DNA of 37,739 nucleotides, from assembly GCA_002428325.1 (NCBI GenBank), contig DIVR01000068.1:495-38233 (forward strand), in the 5' to 3' direction. This document shows positions 23,839 to 32,454 of this stretch, piece by piece (position 1 is the first letter of the stretch; each line of letters begins with the position of its first letter). The translations under genes were made by a program, and so were the position numbers. Below the pieces are notes generated by a model, which ran no database searches, was not told the DNA's origin, and worked only from the letters and a program-made list of their open reading frames with translations. Origin of the DNA: a bacterium UBP4_UBA6127. Its GTDB lineage: Bacteria > UBP4 > UBA4092.

Positions 23839-26091
23839 TTAAACCTGATCATAATTGACCCATCGTTTGGACAGCCAGAAATTCAGCAGGGTCATTGCTA
23901 AAATAATTACGAAAAGAATCCATGCCATAGCGCAGGCAGACCCCATATTGAGATACCGGAATCCGATTCGGTACAGGTACAAAACATACACCAGGGTGGA
24001 ATTAACCGGTCCTCCCGGCTCAATGGATGACCCAGCATTGCTTGTCATGACAAAGATGGTAACAAACACCTGGAAAGACCCGATAATAGACATAATGAGG
24101 TTAAAGAAAATCGTGGGACTTAACATGGGAAGTGTAACATTTAGGAATTTTTGCCAGCCATTAGCGCCATCCAGATTGGCCGCCTCATAAAGTTGTTCGG
24201 GAATACCTTGCAACCCTGCCAGATAAATCAACATGGCACCACCCGCTCCGCCCCAGACACTCATAATAATAATGGCCGGCATCGCCCATGTGGGAGAAGT
24301 CAACCAGCCGGGACCGGCTATTCCAACTAACTTCAACATGGAATTGAATAAACCTAAATCAGGATTAAAAAGCCAACGCCAAAGAAGGCTGATGGCAACC
24401 CCGGAAGTAATGGCCGGCAGGTAATATATCGCCCTGAAAGTATAAATTCCTTTTAATTTATTATTCAGTAACATGGCCAAAATCAAGGCAAAAACAAGGC
24501 TTATTGGCACAGATACAAGCGCATAATAAAAAGTATTATAAAGTGATGTAAGAAATAATTTATCCTTCACTAATGCAGAGAAGTTTCCAATACCCACCCA
24601 CTGAGGCATACTGAGCATATCATAACGAGTAAAGCTCAGGTAAAGTGAAGCCATTACCGGGCCCAGGGTAAAAATGATGAAACCGAAAATCCAGGGAGCA
24701 ATAAAGAAATAACCTTCCCAAGATTTCTTGTTGGTAGCTGCAAAATAAAGCACCACAAGGAATCCCACAACCATCAAAATTATCATGAACCGGAAAAGAA
24801 ATGCAGTTGTATCACCGGCATAATCCGCTTTACTGCGGAAGGATTCATCCTGCCGCCATTTTTCAAGATAAGCATTTCCGCTTTTTTCCCACATTATTAA
24901 TGCATCTTTAGGAGTAATCGTCCGGGTACGAATCTGTTCCATTACCGGTTCCCAGACTCGGGATGAAAACTCATTGGTCCAATCCGCATCTGGATAAGGA
25001 CGGTCGGAATAGGTGGCAGCATCCAGGAAGACTTTGATATTTTGAGGGGGAGCGCATAAAAAATATTGGGGGCTGTTTCCCAACTCTACCAGTGCAGGAG
25101 CACAGTTTTTCTGGACCCCTAAAAGCTTTTGCCCTTCAACGGAAGAGTAAAATTTTACATATCTCCAGGCAGCTTCAGGATTTTTAGACCCTCTGGCGAT
25201 ACAGTTACCACCGACCCCTATTTCAGAGAAACGAACAACGCCCTTAGGAGTAGGAGCAATATCCCAGGGAACATCCTTGGGCATGGTTTTAATTATCTGC
25301 GGTAGTTGCCAAGTCCGGCCCAGAAACATAGCGACTTTACTATTACTGAACATTTGAATTTCATTAGTATCCTGAATCTGAGCCGCTAAAGGAGCCGAAA
25401 CCCCACCCATATTATAGGCTAAGGTTACGGCCTTCAGAGCTTCCGGGGTATTAACCGCCATCCGGGTAGTATCATCACTAATAATTTTTCCGCTATAGGA
25501 ATGAATAATAACCCTGAGTTCAGGACTCAGGCATCCCCAAACATCAGGTTTTCCATCTCCATCACGGTCTATTGTAAGCTTTTTAGAGGCCTTATCATAA
25601 TCATTCCAAGTCCAATTATCATCCGGATAGGCAACCCCTCTTTCATCGAATAGTCTCTTGTTGTAAAAAAGGGCATTGGTTGAATAATGGATAGGATAAG
25701 CATAAAGTTTTGAATCATAGGTAAGGGCATTTACTGTTTTAGGGAAGAAGAGATCCATATTGACTGAATCACGAGAAATCCAATCATTCATAGGCATTAA
25801 GGCCCTTTTCCCAACCATCTGAGGAAGCATCTCAGACCCGATATACATGACATCAGGAGGAGTTCCGGCAGCCATTTCTGTTAGAAAGACCCGGCTGGCC
25901 TCAGATGTAGCTTCCAGTTGGACATGGATATCCGGATTTTTTTTCTCAAATTCGGCAATAATCTTCTTGATTAAATTGATTTGTTCAAAAGATGTCTCGA
26001 AAGTGAGATAACGGATAGTCTTCCTTTCGGCGAACGAGTTCAGCGTCAGGCAAAAAAAGATAGACAATAAAATAGCGACGATTTTTCTCAC
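23839..26091 (-). CDS. Fusion of extracellular solute-binding protein and MalF-type ABC permease
   Basis: One 750-residue polypeptide combining two parts that are normally separate. Residues 1-21 are a signal peptide and 24-420 a family-1 sugar-binding protein (ERKTIRYLTFETS, AAGTPPDVMYIGSEM, IGVGGNCIARGSKNPEAAW). An extra membrane segment at about 431-451 returns the chain to the cytoplasm (NKKSWEG), so the permease (about 459-745) starts with the correct N-in topology. The ATPase-docking EAA loop is EAANLDGANGWQKFLNVTLP. The frame is continuous with no stop or shift at the junction, so this is a genuine fusion and not two misread genes. GTG start with AAAGG upstream. It would make a one-to-one tethered receptor and transporter, working with the 22972 permease and an ATPase from elsewhere. 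The promoter region has repeats suggestive of operator control. Confidence 0.93.
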   Translation of the reverse strand: MRKIVAILLSIFFCLTLNSFAERKTIRYLTFETSFEQINLIKKIIAEFEKKNPDIHVQLEATSEASRVFLTEMAAGTPPDVMYIGSEMLPQMVGKRALMPMNDWISRDSVNMDLFFPKTVNALTYDSKLYAYPIHYSTNALFYNKRLFDERGVAYPDDNWTWNDYDKASKKLTIDRDGDGKPDVWGCLSPELRVIIHSYSGKIISDDTTRMAVNTPEALKAVTLAYNMGGVSAPLAAQIQDTNEIQMFSNSKVAMFLGRTWQLPQIIKTMPKDVPWDIAPTPKGVVRFSEIGVGGNCIARGSKNPEAAWRYVKFYSSVEGQKLLGVQKNCAPALVELGNSPQYFLCAPPQNIKVFLDAATYSDRPYPDADWTNEFSSRVWEPVMEQIRTRTITPKDALIMWEKSGNAYLEKWRQDESFRSKADYAGDTTAFLFRFMIILMVVGFLVVLYFAATNKKSWEGYFFIAPWIFGFIIFTLGPVMASLYLSFTRYDMLSMPQWVGIGNFSALVKDKLFLTSLYNTFYYALVSVPISLVFALILAMLLNNKLKGIYTFRAIYYLPAITSGVAISLLWRWLFNPDLGLFNSMLKLVGIAGPGWLTSPTWAMPAIIIMSVWGGAGGAMLIYLAGLQGIPEQLYEAANLDGANGWQKFLNVTLPMLSPTIFFNLIMSIIGSFQVFVTIFVMTSNAGSSIEPGGPVNSTLVYVLYLYRIGFRYLNMGSACAMAWILFVIILAMTLLNFWLSKRWVNYDQV

Positions 26092-26151
26092 GTTGTAACC
26101 TTTCCCGAATAATATGCAGATTAACAGGAGATTAATAATAATAACAAAAAA

Positions 26152-26180
26152 ATTTTAAGTGGTTTTACCTCACACGTCAA
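26152..26180 (-). promoter_or_regulatory. Promoter of the ABC importer operon
   Basis: Minus strand TTGACG (26180-26175), 17-base spacer, TAAAAT (26157-26152); leader of about 54 bases to the GTG at 26091. The spacer and -10 coincide with one copy of a 14-base repeat, and the -35 lies between the arms of an inverted repeat. Confidence 0.6.
26154..26167. repeat. Direct repeat TTTAAGTGGTTTTA, copy 1
   Basis: Identical to 26237-26250, 83 bases away. This copy covers part of the -10 and the spacer of the importer promoter, so it is a candidate regulator site. Confidence 0.5.
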
Positions 26181-26199
26181 TCATTTCTTATTGAGGTAA
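26165..26199. promoter_or_regulatory. Inverted repeat around the -35 of the importer promoter (possible operator)
   Basis: TTACCTCA (26165-26172) and TGAGGTAA (26192-26199), a perfect 8-base inverted repeat with 19 bases between, enclosing the -35 box. A repressor bound here would block RNA polymerase. Confidence 0.4.
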
Positions 26200-26236
26200 G
26201 CGATAAATGTAGCGGCAAAATTGCTTGCCTGGGCAA

Positions 26237-26250
26237 TTTAAGTGGTTTTA
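26237..26250. repeat. Direct repeat TTTAAGTGGTTTTA, copy 2
   Basis: Second identical copy, upstream of the importer promoter. It partly overlaps a small inverted repeat (AAATTGC at about 26219-26225 and GCAATTT at 26233-26239). Confidence 0.5.
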
Positions 26251-26358
26251 ACTAATATAAATAATCACCTTACCCTAATATTTTCAACCAATAACAACCA
26301 TCTTGATTTTCTTTAAAGGAAAAACCCGCCTGCTTTTATCTATATTTATCGATATTTT

Positions 26359-26388
26359 TTGACAAAAGGCCAGCGCAAACCCTATACT
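26359..26388 (+). promoter_or_regulatory. Sigma-70-type promoter of smc
   Basis: TTGACA (26359-26364), 18-base spacer, TATACT (26383-26388). The transcript would start near 26395 and run about 95 bases to the smc ATG at 26489. Confidence 0.65.
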
Positions 26389-26488
26389 GATTAATTCATT
26401 GAATAACATATGAAAGGTCATGGAAGCGGGGTATCCAGAAACCCTTTTCAGAAGGAAACCCGCCGCCTTGCAGGAACCAGTTATCCCT

Positions 26489-29400
26489 ATGTATTTGAAA
26501 CGAATTGAAATATGTGGTTTTAAATCCTTTGTTGACTCCACTATCCTGGAATTAACCCCGGGAATTGCCTCGATCATCGGGCCCAATGGCTGTGGAAAAT
26601 CCAATGTTTTGGATGCCGTCCGATGGGTATTAGGCGAACAGAATCCCCGTGTCCTCCGAGCTGATAAAATGGCAGACTTGATTTGGGCGGGAAGTTCCAC
26701 CCGAAAGGCTACCAGTTTTGCTGAAGCCACCTTGATTTTTGCCGACTGCGATAAAGTCCTGTCCATGGATTTCCATGAAATAGCCATCACCCGCCGCCTT
26801 TACAGGACGGGAGAATCTGAATATCTGATCAACAAAGCCGTATGCCGGCTGAAAGATATTGAAAGCCTGTTTATGGATACCGGTTTAGGTCCCCATGCTT
26901 ACTCCATCATGGAACAGGGAAAGATAGACCAGTTGCTGCAGATGAAGCCTGAACAACGCCGATTTATCTTTGAGGAAGCGGCCGGAATCACCAAATATCA
27001 GACCCGGAAAGAAGAAGCAGTCCGAAAGCTGGGCCGGACAGAAGAAAACCTGCTCCGGTTGAATGATATCATCACAGAGGTTAAACGGCAGGTTAACTCG
27101 GTTGAACGTCAAGCCAGACAGGCCCGCCGATACCAGGAATTTGAGACCGAGCTTCGTAAACTTGAAGTCTCTTTCAGTAAAAAAGAATTTGACAGGTTAA
27201 CCGAAGGCTTTAAGGAATATTCCCGGAAGCTGAAAGAAACCCAGGTCAAATCGACCTCATTAACCGATACTATCAACAAATCTGAGACTGAATATGAGAC
27301 CGTCCGCACTCGCGGGGCAGAAATAGAAGGACACCTTTCCCAAAATCAGCAGGAAAAGTACAATACCGAGAACCAGATTGAGCGAATTGAGGCTCAAATC
27401 AAGATATCCCGCTCCATGATTACCACCTCGGATGAAACAATTCAGACCTTGGAGAGTGAGATTACCCAGCTGGAGGAGAGAGTTCAGGAACTCGATAATC
27501 AGAAATCTCAGCTGACTGAACAACAAAACGAATTTAATGGTAAAATCACCGAACAACGAAAAGTGATTTCTGAGCATCAACAAAGCCTCAACAGCATTAT
27601 CCAGGAACAACGTTTATTGGAAACCAATATCCAGCAGACCCTGAATGCTATGCGGCAGAAAAACGAGCGGTCGGCCCGGCTTCAAGGTGAATTGGGAGCA
27701 ATTGGCGCCAGCTTGGTGGGCATCAACAACCGCCGTAATGAGATTTCCCATAATATCACTGATAAGGAACAATCAGCGGCTGATTTGGCTGCCCGGATTG
27801 AATTGGCACGTCAAAGAATGGCTGGATTTGAAGAATCAATAAAATCCGACCGGGAGACAATCACCCAGATCAATCACCAAATTGACGAGAATAAAACTAA
27901 AAAAAATGCCTTATTAAAAGAATTGGACCAGGTAAAATATACCTTATCCGGCAAACAAAGCAGGCGAATGTCCCTTCTCACCCTGAAGGAAAGTTATGAA
28001 GGATACCAGTCGGGAACTAAAACCCTTCTCCAATCCAAAAAGGCACAGACTCCCGAATGCGCCGGGATTGTTACCACCGTGGCCGAAATTATCCGTACCC
28101 GGCCTGAATATGAAATAGCCATCGAATCAGCTCTGATTCATTCTCTGAATTACCTGATTACTGAAAAAGTAGATCAGGCACGTTCAGCCCTAGATTATTT
28201 AAATCGAAACAAAAAAGGCACTGCCACAATTCTCCCCCTGGACCTGCTTCGGGATGGAACACCCAAAACCCTGGCTCAAGATATTTCATCAAGAGAAGGG
28301 ATTCTTGGGATCGCCAGTGATTTGATTACCTATGATGAAGCCTATCGTCCCATCATTGAAAATTTGCTGGGAAGAGTCTTGATTGTAAAAAATATGGATG
28401 CGGCTATCCAACTGGTTCGTGATGGAGCTTTTAATGGAGAGATTGTAACCCTCTCCGGAGAACGGGTTTTTGGGTATGGTGCCATCAGTGGAGGTTCGGT
28501 CAAAACGGCCGGGTTGCTGGCTCAGGACCGCGAAATTGGCGAATTGGCCGGACAAATCCAGAAGTTGGAAGAAACCATCCAGAACCTGCAGGGTCAAATC
28601 AGTGAATCCGATAAGGCATTTACTGAACTGGATAACCAGCGGAATGAAAAACAACGCTCGCTGCATGAATTTGATATTCAACGAGCCCAGGCCCAACGGG
28701 ATGTAGAGTCCCTCTCCGGACAGCAGAAGCATTTAACCAATGAAATCCAGTCACTGCAGTCTATCCAGGCCAACAGCCAGACAGAAGAAGATAAGCAGAA
28801 GACTCGGCAGCTCCAGTTCCAGGAAGAACTCAAACGAATCGAGGAAGAGGTCCAGTCTGGCCAGAAACAAATTGAAGAATGGCGTAATGCCCAGGGAGAA
28901 ATCAGCCAGAAACGTGAGTTCCAGAATCAGCTAATCACCCAAATCCAGGTTGAATTGGCAACACTGGAGAACCAGGCCAAAAATTTCCAGCAGCAAGTGT
29001 CTAGGGTCATCTCTGACCTTCAGTCTCAGTCTTACCAGATTCGGCAGAAACAGGAACAGAAACAATCCACCCTGAATAAGAAAAAAGAAGCGGATGAACT
29101 GATTACCCAATCAGAACAAAGCCGAGGCGAACTGACTGTCAAACTGGAAGAATTAACCGCTAGTCTGACTCGGTTACAAGCTGAAAAAGCCCAGGCTGAA
29201 GAACAAATTAACCAGCTCAGCCGGCTTCTGGCTGAACTCCGCAGAGACCATTCCCAGGTTCAAAACGAAGTTCATGAACTGGAAATGCAGGTTAAGGATT
29301 TTAACTGGAAAATTGACAGCCTTCGCCAGAGAATCCAGGAAACCTACCATCTGGATATCCAAGACCCCATTGAGTTGGAAGATGTGGACCTGACCGATGA

Positions 29401-30130
29401 GGTGGCTGTCAATAATCGGATTGCTGAATTAAAACATAAAATCGAACGGATGGGTCCCATTAATTTTGGTGCCCTGGAAGAATTTGAAGAAGCCCAAAAA
29501 CGGTATGAACAGCTCATTGCGCAGGAAGAAGACGCCAAGAGCGCCATTGCCTCTCTAAGGGCTACCATCAACCATATTAATTCCACTACCAAAGACCTTT
29601 TCATCGACACCTTTAATGCCGCTCAGAAGAATTTCCATGAAGTCTTCCGGCATTTATTCCGGGGCGGCAATGCTAAACTCACGCTGATAGATGAAGAGAA
29701 CCCCCTGGAATCTGGAATCGATGTCATTGTCCAGCCTCCAGGCAAAAATCTGCAAAGCATCAACCTGCTTTCCGGGGGTGAGAAAGCCTTATCCGCTATC
29801 GCCCTGTTATTTTCCATTTACTTGTTAAAACCATCACCCGTCTGCGTTCTCGATGAAATTGACGCTCCGTTGGATGATGTTAATATCGGTCGGTTTACCG
29901 ATATGGTCAAGGAAATGGTAAATCGTTCTCAATTCCTGGTTATCACCCATAATAAACGGACCATGGAATCAGCCAATAACCTCTATGGTGTCACCATGGA
30001 AGAACCGGGTGTGTCCAAAGTCGTGGCGGTCCGTGTTACCGGAGAAGCCCTCTATGACGGAGAGGTCCTGGCTGATATGAATTTCAACCAGGGTACAGTG
30101 ACCAATGAGACCCCGGGAGTGGAAATCTAG
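26489..30130 (+). CDS. smc: Chromosome segregation ATPase SMC
   Basis: Cytoplasmic protein of 1213 residues forming the dimeric ring that compacts and helps segregate the chromosome with ScpA/ScpB. The start at 26489 gives the family N-terminus MYLKRIEICGFKSFVDS; the longer frame from 26420 is not family-like. The Walker A is GPNGCGKS at 31-38 and the adjacent VRWVLGEQNPRVLR block is present. A first long Gln/Glu-rich coiled coil (about 170-500) leads to a hinge (about 510-670, including GYGAISGGSV), then a second coiled coil to about 1010. The C-terminal head has the ABC signature LLSGGEKALSAIALLF and Walker B VCVLDEIDAPLDD. Length is normal. It has its own promoter and is followed 55 bases later by ftsY, with which it is probably co-transcribed. 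scpA and scpB are not in the window. Confidence 0.98.
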   Translation: MYLKRIEICGFKSFVDSTILELTPGIASIIGPNGCGKSNVLDAVRWVLGEQNPRVLRADKMADLIWAGSSTRKATSFAEATLIFADCDKVLSMDFHEIAITRRLYRTGESEYLINKAVCRLKDIESLFMDTGLGPHAYSIMEQGKIDQLLQMKPEQRRFIFEEAAGITKYQTRKEEAVRKLGRTEENLLRLNDIITEVKRQVNSVERQARQARRYQEFETELRKLEVSFSKKEFDRLTEGFKEYSRKLKETQVKSTSLTDTINKSETEYETVRTRGAEIEGHLSQNQQEKYNTENQIERIEAQIKISRSMITTSDETIQTLESEITQLEERVQELDNQKSQLTEQQNEFNGKITEQRKVISEHQQSLNSIIQEQRLLETNIQQTLNAMRQKNERSARLQGELGAIGASLVGINNRRNEISHNITDKEQSAADLAARIELARQRMAGFEESIKSDRETITQINHQIDENKTKKNALLKELDQVKYTLSGKQSRRMSLLTLKESYEGYQSGTKTLLQSKKAQTPECAGIVTTVAEIIRTRPEYEIAIESALIHSLNYLITEKVDQARSALDYLNRNKKGTATILPLDLLRDGTPKTLAQDISSREGILGIASDLITYDEAYRPIIENLLGRVLIVKNMDAAIQLVRDGAFNGEIVTLSGERVFGYGAISGGSVKTAGLLAQDREIGELAGQIQKLEETIQNLQGQISESDKAFTELDNQRNEKQRSLHEFDIQRAQAQRDVESLSGQQKHLTNEIQSLQSIQANSQTEEDKQKTRQLQFQEELKRIEEEVQSGQKQIEEWRNAQGEISQKREFQNQLITQIQVELATLENQAKNFQQQVSRVISDLQSQSYQIRQKQEQKQSTLNKKKEADELITQSEQSRGELTVKLEELTASLTRLQAEKAQAEEQINQLSRLLAELRRDHSQVQNEVHELEMQVKDFNWKIDSLRQRIQETYHLDIQDPIELEDVDLTDEVAVNNRIAELKHKIERMGPINFGALEEFEEAQKRYEQLIAQEEDAKSAIASLRATINHINSTTKDLFIDTFNAAQKNFHEVFRHLFRGGNAKLTLIDEENPLESGIDVIVQPPGKNLQSINLLSGGEKALSAIALLFSIYLLKPSPVCVLDEIDAPLDDVNIGRFTDMVKEMVNRSQFLVITHNKRTMESANNLYGVTMEEPGVSKVVAVRVTGEALYDGEVLADMNFNQGTVTNETPGVEI

Positions 30131-30185
30131 ATTACGTACCAATCCATCTTTGTAAATTTTATGTTCAGGAGTTACACAATTATCC

Positions 30186-31154
30186 ATGTTTGGATTCTGG
30201 GGAACTAAAAAAGAAACCAATGAACCACCGGCGCAAAACGGGTGGTTTCAGAAAATAAAATCAGGATTAACCGCTACCCGTAACCTTTTTTCCAAGCGAG
30301 TCAATGACCTTTTCTTCGGAGGCGGCAAGCTGGATGAGGAGATGTTGGAGAAACTGGAAGAAATCCTCATTACGAGTGATATTGGCGTCTCTACCTCCCT
30401 GAAGCTGGTGGACCACCTCCGCCAACTATTGAAAAAAGGGTCCATTAATACTCCGGAACAACTACAGGAAGCCCTGAAAACAGAATTATTGGATATCCTC
30501 AGCCAGGTAGCCAAACCTATGTCCGTCGGGGACCATCAAGGTCTGGGTACTATCATGCTGGTGGGAGTCAATGGAACAGGAAAAACAACTGCAACAGGTA
30601 AAATTGCCAAGTTATTTCATCAGGATGGGAAAAAGGTGATTCTGGCGGCAGCCGATACTTTCAGGGCAGCAGCGATCGACCAATTGGAAGTCTGGGCCTA
30701 TCGGGCAGAATGCCCTCTGATCAAACATGCCCATGGCGCTGACCCTGCTGCGGTTGTTTTTGATGCCATTACCGCATCCAAGGCCCGGCAGGCTGATATT
30801 CTCTTGATTGATACCGCCGGAAGGCTCCATACAAAAATCAATCTGATGGAAGAGTTGAAGAAAATCGGACGGGTTCTGGACCGGGAAATCCCCGAAGCTC
30901 CCAGGGAAACCCTTCTGGTACTGGATGCCACGACCGGGCAGAATGCTATCCAACAAGCTAAACTTTTCTCTGAATCGGTTCCTCTCAGTGGAATTATTCT
31001 GACTAAACTCGATGGCACTGCCAAAGGGGGGATTATTATCACCCTGGCAGATGAAATGAAGCTGCCGGTGAAACTTATCGGGGTAGGAGAAGGCATTGAT
31101 GATTTACGGGAATTTAATCCAGATTATTTTGTAACCGCTCTATTTGAAGGATAA
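30186..31154 (+). CDS. ftsY: Signal recognition particle receptor FtsY
   Basis: SRP receptor GTPase of 322 residues that, with Ffh/4.5S RNA, delivers ribosomes making membrane proteins to SecYEG. It is the short form without a long acidic A domain. A basic amphipathic N-terminus (WFQKIKSGLTATRNLFSKRV) probably binds membrane lipid. The N domain covers about 30-105. G-domain motifs: GVNGTGKTTATGK (P-loop), DTFRAAAIDQLEVWA, DTAGRLH, TKLDGTAKGG, and the terminal GVGEGIDDLREF. The ATG is preceded by AGGAG at a longer than usual distance of 14 bases. The smc-ftsY neighbourhood is common in bacteria and supports the assignment. The sugar kinase gene follows after about 60 bases. Confidence 0.98.
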   Translation: MFGFWGTKKETNEPPAQNGWFQKIKSGLTATRNLFSKRVNDLFFGGGKLDEEMLEKLEEILITSDIGVSTSLKLVDHLRQLLKKGSINTPEQLQEALKTELLDILSQVAKPMSVGDHQGLGTIMLVGVNGTGKTTATGKIAKLFHQDGKKVILAAADTFRAAAIDQLEVWAYRAECPLIKHAHGADPAAVVFDAITASKARQADILLIDTAGRLHTKINLMEELKKIGRVLDREIPEAPRETLLVLDATTGQNAIQQAKLFSESVPLSGIILTKLDGTAKGGIIITLADEMKLPVKLIGVGEGIDDLREFNPDYFVTALFEG

Positions 31155-31216
31155 TCCGGTTTTTATTTTATAGAATAAGCCAGCCGTAACCCCCTGGCTC
31201 TGAGAGGATGGCTTGG

Positions 31217-32134
31217 ATGCAGATAGCCGTCATTGGTGAGATATTCAAAGATGTTATCTATCCTTTCCAGAGCCCTTATCATACAGGGTTAGGCGGGATT
31301 CTTTATAATCTCCTGACTCTGGCCCAATTTGCTCCCCCTGAGTCCAAACTCTATCCGGTTTCTCATCTTTCTCTGGAAGATAAAGAAACTGTTGAAGCTT
31401 TGGTCTTACCCTACCCTTCCATTAACTTGAAAGGGTTACTCATATCCAGGAATTATAGGACCAGCAAAGCTATCCTTCGATATGATATCTCCGGAACCAG
31501 GACGGAGGAAATTCTTATTCCCAATCCGTCTATTGGAATCAAATCCATAAAGCCTTTTCTGAAATGCAATGGCATCCTGATTAATTTCACCGCCCGGCGG
31601 GATATCCAATTGGAAACTTTGAGATTGATCCGTAAGAGAAGCCCGGCCTTGATAATGGCAGATTTACATAATCTTGCTTCCCGGATAGACCGGAAGGACA
31701 ACCGATATTATTCTCCTCTTCCCTCCCGAAGCCGATGGCTGAAACATCTCGACATTATCCAGGGAAATGAATCAGAGTATTGCCATTTATTTAATGAAGA
31801 AACCAAGAATCTCAACGGACAGCAAAATACCTTAATGAAAGCCCTGACAGAAGGACCCCAAATCGCCATAATGGCCCTTGGAGAAAAAGGGGTCTGTATG
31901 GCATGGGCCCATAACAATCAAACCTTTTTTCATCATTGGAAAGGGATTCCTGTCTCCCACCCCATAGACCCCACGGGTTGTGGAGATGTTTTTGCCGCTT
32001 CCTTTTTCTGGCACTACCTCACCCATCAGAACCCATCGGAAGCAGCTAAATTTGCCAATCAGGCTGCTGCCATCAATAGCACCTTACATACCCTCAAGGA
32101 TTTACCGGCCCTCCGCATTTTACTAAACAAATAA
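31217..32134 (+). CDS. PfkB/ribokinase-family carbohydrate kinase
   Basis: Cytoplasmic protein of 305 residues of the ribokinase fold. Recognisable points: MQIAVIGEIFKDVIYP at the N-terminus, GLGGILYN (substrate-side GGxxxN block), the anion-related GNESEY (NxxE-type motif), and DPTGCGDVFAASFF, the PfkB signature that contains the catalytic Asp and the ATP-site anion hole. I chose the ATG at 31217 because GAGAGG lies nine bases before it; the ATG at 31208 sits directly on that site. The protein is divergent in the middle, so the substrate cannot be named (a sugar or nucleoside is likely). It follows ftsY by about 60 bases and probably ends the smc operon. It converges on the era operon with a shared hairpin between them. 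Confidence 0.82.
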   Translation: MQIAVIGEIFKDVIYPFQSPYHTGLGGILYNLLTLAQFAPPESKLYPVSHLSLEDKETVEALVLPYPSINLKGLLISRNYRTSKAILRYDISGTRTEEILIPNPSIGIKSIKPFLKCNGILINFTARRDIQLETLRLIRKRSPALIMADLHNLASRIDRKDNRYYSPLPSRSRWLKHLDIIQGNESEYCHLFNEETKNLNGQQNTLMKALTEGPQIAIMALGEKGVCMAWAHNNQTFFHHWKGIPVSHPIDPTGCGDVFAASFFWHYLTHQNPSEAAKFANQAAAINSTLHTLKDLPALRILLNK

Positions 32135-32201
32135 ATTATTATTGATCCATAATGGACTGGTTTTTACTCTTTATTTCATAGTGATTATGGCATTATCTAA
32201 T

Positions 32202-32233
32202 AAAAAAGGCCTCCTCCGGAAAAGGAAGAAGCC
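32202..32233 (-). terminator. Terminator between the convergent smc and phoH operons
   Basis: GGCCTCCTCC (32208-32217) pairs with GGAAGAAGCC (32224-32233) with one G-U type mismatch and a 6-base loop. On the minus strand TTTTTTATTAG follows. On the plus strand TATGTATTTATTATT follows, so it may serve both operons. Confidence 0.8.
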
Positions 32234-32262
32234 TATGTATTTATTATTAAATGAAGAAATCG

Positions 32263-32454
32263 TTACTGGGGTGCCAAACTAAAAAAATGGGGAACATGGA
32301 ACAGGAGGAGTCCTAAACACAGGCAAATAATTCCTGTAAGAAACAAAATGCTTCGTAAAAGAGGTTTGGAAGCTTTGGAATCAATGGCTCCGGAAAATCC
32401 ATAACTGGCCAGGGCAATCCCAGCTATCACCATCATCAGAAAGACAATCTTCAT
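32263..32454 (-). CDS. Small two-helix membrane protein downstream of era, unknown function
   Basis: Protein of 63 residues with two hydrophobic helices (IVFLMMVIAGIALASYGF and LLRSILFLTGIICLCLGLLLF) joined by a short loop with Lys and Asp residues. Its ATG overlaps the TGA of era (ATGA at 32451-32454), and the operon terminator lies about 30 bases after its stop, which supports it as a real gene coupled to era. I recognise no family. It could be a small membrane anchor or regulator; nothing in the sequence says more. Confidence 0.6.
   Translation of the reverse strand: MKIVFLMMVIAGIALASYGFSGAIDSKASKPLLRSILFLTGIICLCLGLLLFHVPHFFSLAPQ

Noticed and set aside
23839..26091. Two separate genes (binding protein and permease) merged by a sequence error
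   Set aside because: The frame is continuous with a sensible linker helix and correct topology, and no ribosome binding site or start lies at the junction.
26284..26790. Minus-strand frame across the smc start
   Set aside because: It overlaps the conserved N-terminal head of smc and its promoter and has no family resemblance.
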